From NCBI RefSeq assembly GCF_023078275.1, contig NC_062971.1:5332001-5396000 (forward strand): a stretch of DNA of 64,000 nucleotides, written 5' to 3'. This stretch comes from Leguminivora glycinivorella. Lineage: Eukaryota; Arthropoda; Insecta; Lepidoptera; Tortricidae. Numbering within the stretch: the first letter of the stretch is position 1; each line of letters begins with the position of its first letter. The position numbers and the translations under genes are program-made. Shown here one piece after another: positions 24,749 through 36,154 of the stretch. Under the pieces are notes generated by a model. It was given only the letters and a program-made list of their open reading frames with translations. It made no database searches and was not told the DNA's origin.

Positions 24749-25083
24749 TAGTACGTTACGATACAAGTGCGTAAAAAAGGAACTTCGAAACGAGTGGCTA
24801 TAAATTAAAACACGACCGAACGGAGTGTTTTAAATCGACACGAGTCAATCTAAAAAACAAATTTTTTTTTGTTCATATGGTGTTTTTTACGCACTAGTGC
24901 GAGAAGGGTTCATTACATATACCAGGTCGAAACTTCGGAGGGCCATCTGTATACTAAAAACGTCGTACGATACACGAGCGAAAAGGAAATTCGTCGATTT
25001 AAAACACTCCCTTCGGTCGTGTTTTAATTTATCGCCACTCGTTTCGAACCTTCCTTTTTTCGCACTTGTGTCGTAATGTACTA
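24749..25083. mobile_element. TIR element of about 335 bp
   Basis: TAGTACGTTACGATACAAGTGCG and its inverse form the ends. Inner inverse blocks are CGAAACGAGTGGC / GCCACTCGTTTCG and the pair around ACACGACCGAACGGAGTGTT. Non-coding. Confidence 0.8.
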
Positions 25084-25743
25084 TTAAGCTGAGATATATG
25101 TAAATTAATTAAAGGGTCAATGGTCGTGCCCTGGTCATCCTCCCACAGTCACTCGGAAAGGATCAAGAACAACCTTTTTAATTAAGAGGCCTTTAAGTTC
25201 CTCTTGTACCTCATTTATTTTAATCAAAGTTTTTTGCAAATACGATCCTTTTATTGGCCTAAAAAGAAAAAAGCGCATGCAGGCGGAATCCAAGATGAGT
25301 CACACTTACGATGAATGAAACATTATACAGTGTGTTTATCAATGTTGTTAACATGTGGGCGTATAGGTACTATAACTAAACCTAGTACCTATCTGATTCC
25401 AAATTATGCTGTTATTGCAAATGCAATCCCACTCATAAGTGGGATGGACATGTTATTCTGCAGCACCTACACATAAGTATAACTAGCAGCTGTAAACAAT
25501 TCTCATAATCATACCTTAAGTTTTGCCAGATCAATGACCCCAATTATCGGAATGGTCGTCTGGCAACCCTAGTCATACCTACAAAGAATCTGCATGGAAA
25601 GAAAGATCCCATCGTACCTAAGTAGGTATTACAAATTAAACGACGTCCACAGCAAAATTAGGATCGAGGTATTCTTATTTACTTCATAATACTAATACCT
25701 CTTCATTTTAGTAAACAATGTACGTACCTATGTTGTACCTACC

Positions 25744-26515
25744 TATAATAGGCTAGTTTCCTACTAGTCAAATCAGCTTCTTTTTATGAACTGTCAAAAC
25801 GATTTGTTAATATGGAATTATAAAATAATACTATGAAATACTGAGGAGTGACATCACGGTCAATTCATTTACTTTATATCTTTCTCTTTGGCTTATTAAA
25901 TAGAAATTATGTTTAAAAATAGCTATACTGTCCATATTTTTCTTCTAATTATTTGGTGCTTTATTTCGTGCACTGGATAAAATATTTTTTTACTTGTCGA
26001 CTGTAATCTGTCAATTAGGACACCACAGATTAAACTATAAGTGCTAACTTTTCAGTGTTGGATACTCTATGGCAGTTCCGACTTAATTATAATAAGCTCA
26101 TTATAGTTGACTTTAGTTAACTGTAATAATTTCAAAAATAGAACTTCATACAATTTCTATACTAATTTCCGATACCTGGCAAATTTTCCTGCATCTGAAA
26201 CACATTTTTTGTCGCGTTATCGGCCAATCAGAGACGGTTACAAAACAATTGGTTGCTAGGTAATTCGATGTTGATACAAACGGTGAACGACTCTATTAAC
26301 ATGAATTTTAACTTGCATGAATGATGATATTTCCGTCCATTGATGATGAAGATGATGACTCGTAGAAAAAGTATTGTATACAATAGTGATATAATTATTT
26401 TCACTTCACCGTAATATTAGGCCTCAGCAAAGCTTTTAGTACCTAACAATGGTACTCGACTTAAAAGCTTTGTATTATATCACGATTGTATAAAATAGGA
26501 AACTAGCCTATTATA
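25744..26515. mobile_element. TIR element of about 770 bp
   Basis: TATAATAGGCTAGTTTCCTA at the left end is mirrored by TAGGAAACTAGCCTATTATA at the right. The interior has no long ORF, so it is non-autonomous. Confidence 0.75.
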
Positions 26516-27639
26516 GCACCATCCATATTATCGAGACGGCATCGGCAGGTGATTCTGTCAGTGAGGTAGTATAATATAAGTTGCGCGATGTTGAAGACTT
26601 ATTTGTATTGGGAAATCACCAACACCAAGTAAGATATGATGTGATAGCGATTTCAAATCTTAGTATTTTGCTGAATCGAATCCTTGTCGAAATCCTTAAA
26701 CGACCTACCTACTAGAGGTCATTCAAAGCTCTTGTCGTTTAAAGAAAGGTAAATAGGTACGTTTTCTTACCTTGACCTTAGCTCTTTTAGTATTTAACTA
26801 TTTATCATCAATTAATTAGGTTCCAAACATTTCTATCAGGTGATAGGCAGGTTGGAAATGATGGAATGTTCAGCTGCTCTACCGTTCCTGGAATTTAAAT
26901 TAGCAATTCCAAATTTGTAGGTACAACACGAGACAAGTCGTGACATGTGCGCCGTGCGCCAGACAAGTTGCCTTTATAATGATGTCCATTAAATGATGCG
27001 TCACCATCGGTTCTTAGACCCTTTGATAGAGGTCACACATACCTAACATGTGTCTTGCCAAGCAACGTGGACACTGAAAAAGAAAAATATCCGAGCAAGC
27101 CTAATAAGCTTACCCTACTGGGGTAAAAACTGGGGAATGGTAGATAGCATTTTTGGCTAAATATTGTTGTCTAATCTTTGCATTGACATTTAAATGAAAA
27201 CGTGTGTTGAAAAAGTTAGTTTGGCTCTTCTAGGTACCCAGTTTATTACTTTAAGCATGCCAATTATTTTTCAATACCTCAATAATATCCTACTAGTTAA
27301 GTAATTTTTTTAAACTTTAACCCAAGTTAGGAGAAGTGGAAGTCAAGGCTGCCCGTGGGCGGTAACCCACATGCCGTGACAACCGGTTACTTAAAGTTAC
27401 CACAATATCTCTTAAGCCAAATATGGCATAAAATATCACCGAAGTCATCTCGTATTAATTGCGTCAGACTATTTGACTGTAGGTTGAATAGAGTTACACA
27501 ATTGATGAAATTTCCTCAATGCTGAACCGCGGAAAACTTATGCACTTTAATGCATTGTTTAGCCTATTTAGGATTAGGTACATAAGATTTGATTATGTTC
27601 GTCTTTTCTTTGTAAGTAGATATACCTACTTATCTAAAT
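26516..27639. other. Gene-poor interval
   Basis: No supported feature. Confidence 0.4.
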
Positions 27640-27800
27640 TGAAATAGATATCATACACGAAAGAAAAAACGAAACGACTCGAACCCGGGTCTTCAGCTTA
27701 CGCGGCTAACGTCATTACTAGACCACCCGCCCGCCGTGCATGGTACCCGACGAAATTTGTCTAGTGTATGTTATCTCTGATAAGGCTAGGCGCCTTTTCC
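27640..27800 (-). mobile_element. tRNA-derived SINE (minus)
   Basis: On the minus strand an A-box (TGGTCTAGTAATG) and a B-box (GGTTCGAGTC) lie at tRNA-like spacing, next to a body with AGATAACATACACTAGAC. A decayed relative is at 52840-52955. There is no matching acceptor stem, so it is not a tRNA gene. Confidence 0.6.
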
Positions 27801-28294
27801 CTAGTATACTTAAAAAGGTACGAGGATTTTGTAGGATCTCGTAACATCAAGTCAAGAGTAAGTTTCTCAATGTAACTAATGAGTGGCTAAAATTATTTAC
27901 CTGAGAAAATGATCTAAGACCGAGTGCACTCTTAGTGAAGACAATATATCACATTCATTTCATATTCTGCAGACCTTTACAGAACCGGCTACACCACCTT
28001 ACGCAAAGTGCGTATTGTACGCAAAATTTAACAACCATTTATTTACAACACTGTATGGAGCATTAAAGTTACGTTAAAAGCCTAATAAATTCCCAATCTA
28101 GCTGTAGATCTACTATATCTCTCGGTTTAAGCAAGGAGTGTCGAGCCACTCCTGAGTCCTCGTGAGAACTAGCCTTTAAGCTTAATCTGTTTGCAATATT
28201 TGTTCAGTATCACATTAAATATTGCTTCGTGTCTTGGCTCTGTCTTGAATTGTTTAACTATATTTTACTATTTATTAAGTACGGGGTGGTCCTT

Positions 28295-28420
28295 AGTGCG
28301 TTTTCACATTATCCGATCCGATATCAGATGTAGGACCGATATCCGATACATTACAGGCGCCATCTTGGATTTTTTCCATAGAAATCCTCCGATATCGGAT
28401 CTGATAATGTGAAAACGCAT
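28295..28420. mobile_element. MITE family 1, copy b
   Basis: AGTGCGTTTTCACATTATCC left end and GATAATGTGAAAACGCAT right end are inverse. The inside includes GGCGCCATCTTGGATTTTT, shared with 45761-45891. Confidence 0.8.
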
Positions 28421-29499
28421 ATTATTCCTAATGGTAGAGTAGTAGGAGAAACAATGTTTTTAACGTTGGAACTTTGATGGAAGTGTAGATATAATATGTG
28501 GAAAGTGTAGAACGAGTTCTCACCCAGACTTAGTTTTAAACTAGGTCATATTGTAGGTACCTACTATGAGTATGTAGAATCTTGGCACATACTTCTTAGA
28601 TTCCTTACCATCTTTTCATGAACACCTCCATCGCTTTTCATCAATCCAAGATTTTGTCAAGTAAGCGTCACGGAGTATTAAGATTACGGAAATCTGCGTC
28701 AATATCATTCTATTCGTCATTTGTTTATAGTTCAATTAATTCTAATGCTTATCCGTAATATATCCAAGCCAGTCGTCTTAAGTTTCAACATCATAATGTA
28801 CGGCGAATGGCCTGTGGATAATCGAGTTCCAATGTTTTGCATTGTCCAACGGGAAACAAAGCGATTGTGAAACGTGCTCGTCAATTTTATCACGGTCCGT
28901 ATCGATTTTGCGAGGTCGTTTTGAATGGAGAAGAGCTTGCACGCATATTGCGTGCTCGTCTTATCTAATACTGTCTTAAGTCTTGCTTCTTGGAGTAGCT
29001 CGTTTATTATAACTTAGGTATGATAGACCTATACTATATATAGTAAAGGCCGAAAAAGCGCCGAGGAGTCGGAGTCGTATGTCGTATGAGGACTTGCCTG
29101 ATCTGCTTGAGGACTTGTCTGACTATTCTTAAGTAAAAAAGTTTTGAGTCATCTCTTGATTATGGCATGGCATTCACGAGTATCTATAGTCGAATTACTT
29201 AAGTTAGGTAAAAATAAGTTTTGAGGAGGTCTAATTGCCTAATGAGCTATATGTAACTTATTGACTTTTTAATAACAATCGAGCGCGAAACTTAATCGGT
29301 TACGCATACGCAACCATAGCTCATCGTTTTCTCTATTTATATTATACAGCTGACATTTACAACATGATATAAAATAGTATACACATAGGTTTTAAGTTAG
29401 AATGCCACCCAAAACATGTATGCGCAGCATGAAATAAACACATGTAAGGAACGAAAACTATAACTATTTACAGCTTATACTATAGCTACACTGAATTAC
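28421..29499. other. Gene-poor interval
   Basis: No supported feature. If the upstream pyd exons are in the window they were not recognisable here. Confidence 0.35.
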
Positions 29500-29612
29500 A
29501 CAATAAAACACAATAAATTAATAAATAATAAAAATTAAAAATTTATTTTAAATATTATGTGCTGTATTATTTTCCTGTACAATAAAGTGTTTACTTACTT
29601 ACTTACTTACTA
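29500..29612 (+). mobile_element. LINE 3' end with TTAC tail
   Basis: TTTTCCTGTACAATAAAGTG followed by five TTAC units is a typical lepidopteran non-LTR retrotransposon terminus. Confidence 0.5.
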
Positions 29613-29624
29613 TATTATAGGTTC

Positions 29625-30102
29625 TCGATTAGATTACAGAGAACACTAGCGAGAACCTGCAACAAATAGTTCACACAATCTGTGCCAAGCTGGGTGTCGA
29701 GCTGGATCCTCGTGACGTGGACGACGTGCGGCGTGTGGGCCTGCGCAACAGCGGCGTGGGCGGCGGCGGCAGCGTCGAGCGACCGCGACCCGTGGTGCTG
29801 ACGCTGACGCGGCGCGCCCCGCGCGATCAGATCCTGCGCGCCGCCAGAGTGCGCCGCGGGCTGACCACCGACATGCTAGAAGTTCCAGGAAACTCTCGTC
29901 GCGTATACATAAATGAATATCTTACAAAAGCAAACAGAGTTCTGTTTAGTAAAACGCGGAGCGCAGGGGCTCAACTTAATTTTAAATTCACGCTTCACAA
30001 CTTTAAAGAACACTCTGTTTACGAGGTAAAAAAACTGTTATCAAAGAACTTAATGCATTTATCATATAATGACACAGAAAATCTAATCAAGATACCATAT
30101 TA
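29625..30102 (+). mobile_element. LINE ORF1 remnant with baculovirus FP-like domain
   Basis: An open frame encodes NLQQIVHTICAKLGVELDPRD, VRRVG, RPVVLTLTRRAPRDQILRAAR and INEYLTKANRVLF, which is the order of the FP25K-like/L1-ORF1-like domain common in lepidopteran retrotransposons. It is far more GC-rich than its surroundings. It reads through to a stop at 30101-30103, the last third being divergent. There is no start or upstream zinc finger. It is a transposon fragment, not a pyd exon. Confidence 0.6.
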
Positions 30103-30141
30103 AAAAAGTAAAATCACAATAAACAGAAACACACACAACCT

Positions 30142-30143
<2 letters not shown>

Positions 30144-30179
<36 letters not shown>
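30144..30179. repeat. (CA)n microsatellite
   Basis: About 18 CA units. Confidence 0.95.
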
Positions 30180-30183
<4 letters not shown>

Positions 30184-30299
30184 CAGGATATATGCTTAAA
30201 TAAGTGAAAAAAGCTGTTATGTTATTTTAAATTTATATTCCAAGAAGAAAATTTAAGTTCCTTATTAGTAAGTACTTAATTATAGGAATGTCTATCTCT

Positions 30300-30462
30300 T
30301 ACTCATTCATTTTAATCTTGTGTATTTATTTTTAATTGTAAACACTGTTTATCCTACGTCCACCACAGGACAGGCTATGCCTAGTGTGGGGACCAGACTA
30401 AAATGTAACTCACTGTGTTATTTAAATAAATAAATGTTTGTTTGTTTGTTTGTTTGTTTGAT
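30300..30462 (+). mobile_element. LINE 3' end with TTTG tail
   Basis: GTAAACACTGTTTATCC, CACAGGACAGGCTATGCCTA and GTGGGGACCAGACT precede AAATAAATAAATG and about six TTTG units. Possibly the tail of the element that carries the ORF1 remnant upstream. Confidence 0.55.
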
Positions 30463-30544
30463 TAGATCACATACACTGGCCAAGTTCTCTCTAGTAAAAT
30501 ACACTGTATTTCACACTCAATAACCTTTCCTCTCTTTTTCCCAG

Positions 30545-30720
30545 ACGGCAGAACGCAACAGCGGCTGGGAGACGCACAGGGTGCGCCTGAACCGTGTCCC
30601 CGGCTACGGCTTCGGCATCGCCGTCTCTGGAGGCAGGGACAACCCCCACTTCGCCAGTGGGGACCCTTCCATAGCCGTGTCTGATGTGCTACGAGGGGGC
30701 CCGGCGGAGGAGAAACTACA
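30545..30720 (+). CDS. pyd: pyd exon: PDZ1, first half
   Basis: Encodes WETHRVRLNRVPGYGFGIAVSGGRDNPHF (given in pieces: WETHRVRLNRVPG, YGFGIAVSGGRDNPHF) then SIAVSDVLRGGPAEEKL, the ZO PDZ1 with its GFGI-type carboxylate-binding loop (YGFGIAVSGG). Enters in phase 0 after TTTTTCCCAG and ends CA|GTGAGT. In the family this domain binds the C-termini of junction membrane proteins. Confidence 0.95.
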
Positions 30721-30749
30721 GTGAGTTATCTTTAGTAAGACATCCATGT

Positions 30750-30842
30750 AGAACGCAACGAGGCTCTGAGACTCACAAGTGAACCTGTCCTTGGCTATGG
30801 CTTCGGTTTCACTGTCTCCGGAGGCAGGGTCAACCCCCACTT
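30750..30842 (+). repeat. Decayed partial copy of the preceding exon
   Basis: AGAACGCAAC, TTGGCTATGGCTTCGG, GTCTCCGGAGGCAGGG and CAACCCCCACTT follow the exon's own order 30 bases after its donor. Substitutions are about 20-25 percent by eye. No donor is retained. Confidence 0.85.
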
Positions 30843-31339
30843 TATATATTGAAACGTCGGAGAAAATAAATACCCATACGAATTTTCACCTTCAATGTTA
30901 CTGACTACCTAATTTAACTTAAATAAGTTAGTAGTACTTAGGTAGAGACGAGACAAATTGATAGCGATACGTACGACGGACGGATCGAACAACAGTTAGG
31001 TACCGTATCTAACAAAATAAGAACCGAGGTAATTGATATTTAATGCTCCCAATTCCTGAACCATCAAGAGGAAATACGAATTAGCACTTAAACCTGTGTG
31101 TGCAATGCGTGTGTATTTAGCAGCGTACGGTACATGGTACATTGAACTGAGAGTGAGGAATGTCACGCGTCCTGGTTATGTAATCACGGCCAACGTGGCT
31201 TATTCCTCGGTAATCGATTAATGTGTGCAAACTTCTTTAAAAATGATAAACAAGTCAAATTCTGGGTGCAACTGTACATTTGTGGTAGCAATAGCATTGC
31301 AGACATGCGGTTTTGCGAGAAAAATGAATAATGAACTCA

Positions 31340-31620
31340 TTGACGACCGGTCTGGCCTAGTGCGTAGTGAGCCGCGGTCCCGGGTTCGAATCCCGGTAAG
31401 GGCATTCATTTGTGTGATGACTTGATGAGCAAAGATATTTGTTCCTGAGTCATGGGTGTTTTCTATGTAAGTATATAGGTATTTTTATATACTAAGTAGT
31501 ATTATACATATCGTTGTCTGAGTACCCACAACACAAGCCTTCTTGAGCTTACCGTGAGACTCAGTCAATCTGTGTAAGAATGTCCTATAATATTTAGTTA
31601 TTTATTTATTTATTATAATT
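31340..31620 (+). mobile_element. tRNA-derived SINE (Metulj-like), better preserved
   Basis: A-box-like GGTCTGGCCTAGTG and box B GGTTCGAATCC, then CATTTGTGTGATGA, TTGTTCCTGAGTCATGG, and a TTTATT tail. Inserted in the intron between the two PDZ1 exons. Confidence 0.8.
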
Positions 31621-32585
31621 ATTATTCCAAATTATAAATCTACCCTGCCATGTTACTTTCTATCACTTTCCCAAGTGGCCTCTTAAACTACAACGTAAAA
31701 CATAGGTTCGTTCCTCTATCCACTCGAACGGAGCTGTCACTTCAACTGCTGTTAACTGCTCGACAAGTTTCATATGTATGATCCTCGCATGGTTGCACAG
31801 ACTCTGCTTTCCAATACAATTGAGATTAAGCGTTTTGACTTGATAATCCGGAATTATTTCATCTCACATTGATGTTACGGTTAATAATTCGATTACAATA
31901 GGAATGCACGTGTTTGCTTGGGTGTAAAAAGTTAAACGTTACGAAGCACCGCGATGTACTGTATGTACCAGTATACATGGATTTGATAGGACGTAAAAAT
32001 TACTTGACGCTATATACATAGCACCAAGCTCCATCTAGTTTAAAAATATCTAACGTACAGATAAAATAAGCTAATGAAACATAACTTATAGGAAGTTTCT
32101 TCGTTGTTTATGGCAGTTACAATGAGAACTAGATCATGTCATGCGGTTTATGGCTGATAGATAAAGTCTTTGTAACAACATAACACGCAAATGAAATTTT
32201 GTAATACGTAATAGGTGGGATAAGTGGGTTTCCTCGTATTTAAGAAATAAATTCTTAAGACGCACATGCTGATCTGTATCATCAACATTTCCAAAATTTT
32301 ACAGGCGGATTAATTTCATAACTTACCAGTTTCCTTGGATGATCTCTTCTTTTCTGTCGTTTTTCTACTGGCAGAGCGGCAAGGTCAATCAATGGTCATG
32401 TTGAAGCGTCCGCACCGGTAGTAGGTGGACACAGCTCCTATGGCGAATTCTAATGTTTCTAGGTACTTGTTTCTACGATGTGTACTAAACACTGTTTGTC
32501 ACATTCGTTTCCAACTGAGGATATTACTTAGCCACGCGTTGTGAATCTAAGGGTCTCATTTTAAAGTAATATTCCTTATTTGCAG
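31621..32585. other. Intron interior, nothing supported
   Basis: AT-rich pyd intron sequence. Confidence 0.4.
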
Positions 32586-32773
32586 AGTGAACGACAGAAT
32601 AGTCTCCGTGAACGGAGTCCCTCTAGAAAACGTGGAGTACGGACGCGCGGTGGCTGTTCTAAGGGACTCGGGCGCCGCCGTATCGCTGGTGGTACGGCGC
32701 AGGGCGCCTGCGCCTCCACCTACCGCGCCTACTAACATCAAGCTCGCGCTCACTAGAAATGGAAAGAAAGAAG
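32586..32773 (+). CDS. pyd: pyd exon: end of PDZ1 and start of PDZ2
   Basis: Completes PDZ1 with VNDRIVSVNGVPLENVEY and the alpha-B helix AVAVLRDSG, then a short Pro/Ala linker and the first PDZ2 strand IKLALTRNGKKE. Joins in phase 2 and leaves one base. A nearly identical copy follows 206 bases downstream. Confidence 0.95.
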
Positions 32774-32793
32774 GTGAGTGTCTCTCCACCTAG

Positions 32794-32979
32794 TCAATGG
32801 CCGTATGGACGCTGTGAACGGAGTCCCTCTAGAAAACGTGGAGTACGGACGCGCGGTGGCTGTTCTAAGGGACTCGGGCGCCGCCGTATCGTTGGTGGTA
32901 CGGCACAGGGCGCCTGTGCCGCCCCCTACTGCGCCTACTAACATCAAGCTCGCGCTCACTAGAAATGGCAAGAAAGAAG
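32794..32979 (+). repeat. Near-identical tandem copy of the preceding exon
   Basis: The 206-base offset is constant from GTGAACGGAG to the donor. The 3' two thirds are almost identical and open; the 5' part is diverged (VNGRMDAVNG against VNDRIVSVNG). A good pyrimidine tract plus TAG precedes it at 32793, but that acceptor gives the wrong phase and would leave a 20-base intron. Probably an intronic pseudo-exon. Confidence 0.85.
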
Positions 32980-33325
32980 GTGAGGGTGTCTCTATCTAGC
33001 CAATAACAGCATAGTAAACTATTACATTTGGTGAACAGCAGAAAGAGAAGTGATTTTGTGTGGCTGGCAGTTTTTAGTCACTTTCGTGAGCCAAATGTGG
33101 AAAACCCAAACTAAGTACTTTATCCGCTGAATATAGGTTACCTAAGTACAATATACTTTTCCCACAAAAACATAACATAGGGACGTTCTTTGTAATATGC
33201 TATTTACTACTTTCATCATGTCGTGACTCGAAATTCTTCCTTATGGGTTTTCCTGGCATTTTTGGCATTTTATTTGTACCTACCTCTCAAATGTTTTTAA
33301 ACATATGCGAAATTCTTTCTTACAG

Positions 33326-33595
33326 ACTTCGGCATAGTCCTCGGCTGTAAACTCTACGTAAAAGAGCTGACCCTCAGGGCCAGAGAGCAGCTGAATCAAG
33401 CCGGCCAGGGTCTCTGCGAGGGGGACGTGGTCACCAGGATCAACAACACTGCCATCACCGACGCCATCACGCTGAAGGAAGCCAGGAAGCTCATAGAGTC
33501 CTGCAAGGACAGGCTCAACTTGGTCGTGACGAGGGAACTGATCCGGGAGGAGACCGTCACTAACGGGAACTATCAAAATAATTATAATAGTTTAG
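33326..33595 (+). CDS. pyd: pyd exon: PDZ2
   Basis: DFGIVLGCKLYVKELT, then GLCEGDVVTRINNTAITDAITLKEARKLIES and LNLVVTRE cover PDZ2. In ZO proteins PDZ2 mediates dimerisation by domain swapping, so this exon would serve homo- or hetero-dimers. The Asn-rich end NGNYQNNYNSL leads into the linker. Leaves one base (G). Confidence 0.95.
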
Positions 33596-33643
33596 GTGAG
33601 TGCTTACATCTACTATCTAAGTATTTTAACAGGGAACTAGACT

Positions 33644-33692
33644 AAACGAAAGCAGCTAAGATCTCTGTGAGGGCGACGTGGTCTCTTTGTGT
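33644..33692 (+). repeat. Short decayed copy of PDZ2 exon sequence
   Basis: AGCAGCT.A..TCTCTG.GAGGG.GACGTGGTC repeats the exon's middle, about 50 bases after its donor. Confidence 0.6.
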
Positions 33693-33699
33693 AAAGTTT

Positions 33700-34634
33700 A
33701 TGTGTGCCCATCTCTAGATCTACAACGTGTAGTTGTCCCGACACTCCCATCTGTCAGACAGCCTAATAATAAGTATTAATACGAAATCCAATTTCGCGTG
33801 CGTCCATACTTTGAGTAAATAATTACATACAAATAAGAAATTCCATTAGATATCTTTTTAATTAAAAGTATAAAATACCTACTCGTTACACATAGGTATT
33901 TCTGTTCGTTTATTTCCGAGTTTAGGTATAATTAATGATAGGAATTTTAGAAACGATATGTGTTTCTAATATTTATTTGTAATTCACGTGAAAAACTGTT
34001 GTGAGATGTTTGTCAGGCACGATAAACGTTAATAAATCATATGTTAAATGTATTAAATAACTAAAAGTAATAAGACTTCTTGCTCTGATTCAACGCTAGA
34101 ATTAAGTAAATCATCTACTTTCATAATAATTATGGACTTCACGTAACAAAAATTAATAGCGAAACAATTTTAATTGCGTCTATCACACAGCTCAGTCAAC
34201 AAACAAGATTCATTAGGCCAAATACCTTGGAATACCAGCTGGTTAAACTGACGCATCCGATCTTACTAACTTTTTGGTATTCGAGCAGTCAAACATGTAG
34301 GCAATTATTGTGATTCTTATAAACATAACATAATACACAACTAAGTGCCGCATACTTTTCGGTAACAATAACAAGTACTTGTAATTTTCGGTGCTGGCTT
34401 GATTGCTACCAAGTTTGATGATGAATATGATGCGATGATATGTAATTGATATCTACTACTAATTGGTCAATGGTGACATGACCTGGCATAAGTATCTTAG
34501 GTTTTAAAGTGGGATCAGGCCGACTACTTCTTTACTAGACTCGAAAGAAATGTCATTTCGTAAATGTCAACAACTTTTCTCGATCGACAGAAGAATTCTC
34601 CATAACTGACTGTGGACTTGTATACATTTTCCAG
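33700..34634. other. Intron interior, nothing supported
   Basis: AT-rich pyd intron. Confidence 0.4.
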
Positions 34635-34810
34635 ATGGATCCCACAATGTATATGCGGGCGCGGAGCCGATGCAGTCAGCCTACTCCAGCAGCGGGCAGA
34701 ACCTGTACGTGGCGGCGCCGGTGCGGGGGGACCTGCCGGAGACAGCCGAAGAGGCCCGATGTCGCACGAGGCTGAGCAGCCGCCGAGACCACCCCCTCCT
34801 AGGAACGACG
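34635..34810 (+). CDS. pyd: pyd exon: PDZ2-PDZ3 linker, with a frame break
   Basis: Entering in the frame set by the PDZ2 exon it reads SHNVYAGAEPMQSAYSSSG, QNLYVAAPVRGDLPETAEEA; leaving in the frame required by the next exon it reads SHEAEQPPRPPPPRND. The two halves are in different frames, so one base is missing somewhere around 34722-34765, possibly in the GGGGGG run. With 177 bases the exon would be a symmetric phase-1 cassette; skipping it keeps the frame. Either an assembly error, a true lesion in a skippable exon, or an exon used differently. Confidence 0.75.
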
Positions 34811-34867
34811 GTATGCTTACCAAACTCAACGATTGTACTTGTATTCCTGAAACCGACCTACGTGACT

Positions 34868-34990
34868 GAACAGCAGTACTGTGCAGAACCTATGCGTGGA
34901 GGCGTTAATGTCGCCATACAGAGACGAAATGTCTACCAAGTGGAGTAACCGCCGAGACAGTCGCTTCCGGGGAAGATGATGTCCTAGGTT
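34868..34990 (+). repeat. Decayed copy of the linker exon
   Basis: AGCAGTACTGTGCAGAACCT.TGCGTGG.GGCG and CCGCCGAGAC, ATGATGTCCTAGG echo the exon in order, starting about 60 bases after its donor. Confidence 0.7.
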
Positions 34991-35090
34991 TTTGCTGCAT
35001 AAAACATCATTACTGCACTACAAGATATACTTAGGTGTATCTGAAATCCAAACATTCCGTTTACGTAACAGGCTTTTTCTTTATTTTCAG

Positions 35091-35157
35091 ATTATTATAG
35101 CAGCAGACGGCAACTGTACGAAGAAGACGGGATGACCAACCAGCGAAACAAACCACC
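35091..35157 (+). CDS. pyd: pyd exon: linker YYSSRRQLYEEDG
   Basis: A short 67-base exon encoding DYYSSRRQLYEEDGMTNQRN with two tyrosines next to serines. Clear TTTATTTTCAG acceptor and CC|GTAAGT donor. Its reading frame is fixed by the PDZ3 exon downstream. Confidence 0.9.
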
Positions 35158-35388
35158 GTAAGTTAAAATGAATCGTTGCCTAATAATTGGTACATAATTT
35201 AATATTAGAGTGCCCTATGTAGTGACTATCTTTTGTGTGCCTACGAGTATATGGTGATTTGGCTAGGTACATTATATTCAATTACTTACTTATTCTTTAG
35301 ATTTTCAATGATATTAAAGTCGTCAAATTGTTCAATGTCAATCACAATCTCCGTCAAAGTACTAATAAACGACTAAATAGACAAATGT

Positions 35389-35520
35389 TCAATTCAATTC
35401 AATTCAATTCAAAATATCTTTATTCATGTAGGCCTAGTTACAAGCTCTTATGAATAGTTCATTACATATATATTATGATCTTAATCTAACCTAATTATCA
35501 GACAATTTATTGTTGTAAAT
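35389..35520 (-). mobile_element. LINE 3' end with GAATT tail (minus)
   Basis: On the minus strand TAGGCCTACATGAATAAAG is followed by GAATT units. This is a well-known lepidopteran non-LTR terminus, which here includes its AATAAA signal. Confidence 0.6.
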
Positions 35521-35781
35521 TATTGTTCATAATAATATTGAGTCTATAATATACAATTTCATATAAAAATAATCGTTAAACAAAAAATATATAATTAGGT
35601 ATATGTATATATAAAAATACATGTCTAGAATATTTCTAGGAAAAATCCAATGTCCAAAAAAATACAATATTAATTTCATCAACAATAATAATAATAAAAA
35701 ACGTAAAAATAAGAAACCATTTCGAATAACAGTTAATCCCACGTTGTTTTATCATTCATGTAGTCTTGTGTTGTATTCCAG

Positions 35782-35932
35782 AAGCGAGCCCCGCCTCATA
35801 AGCTTCCAAAAAGAAGGCTCAGTAGGACTGCGGTTGTGTGGCGGCAATCGTTCCGGGGTGTTCGTGTCCGGGGTACAACCCACCAGTCCTGCGGCACTGC
35901 AGGGGCTGCAGCCGGCTGACAAGATACTGAAG
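35782..35932 (+). CDS. pyd: pyd exon: PDZ3, first part
   Basis: PRLISFQKEGSVGLRLCGGN then GVFVSGVQPTSPAALQGLQ.ADKIL. The VGLRLCGGN carboxylate loop and the GVFV strand identify PDZ3 of ZO proteins. Phase 2 in, phase 0 out. Confidence 0.95.
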
Positions 35933-35959
35933 GTAAATATGCTTAATTTTAAAATAATG

Positions 35960-36065
35960 CTGGTATAAGGAAGGGTTGACAGAGCGGCGACAATGCTGCA
36001 ACTTGTCTGGCGTGCAACCAGCTAGTCCTGCTGCAGGGTCTGTAGCCAGCAGCAGCGGCGGGTTT
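35960..36065 (+). repeat. Decayed copy of the PDZ3 exon, copy 1
   Basis: GCGTGCAACCAGCTAGTCCTGC, GCAGGGTCTGTAGCCAGC resemble the exon's GGTACAACCCACCAGTCCTG and CTGCAGCCGGCTG. The copy is preceded by TGCTGGTATAAGGAAGG, which also precedes copy 2, so the duplicated unit includes intron sequence. Confidence 0.7.
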
Positions 36066-36154
36066 ATACAAGCCGATTCCCACCGTCTTGCCTAAAATTG
36101 ATTACTAGTAAAGTACTTAATGTCAAGGTAAATTTGCTTATAATAAAATATATA

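Noticed and set aside
26561..26630. TGAGGTAGTA word resembling the let-7 seed with a partial hairpin
   Set aside because: Only the first ten bases agree; the rest of the mature sequence and the star arm do not, and the stem is short.
29717..30103. 128-residue ORF as a 5' pyd exon
   Set aside because: Its sequence is the FP-like domain of a LINE ORF1, and it is followed by LINE-type tail sequence.
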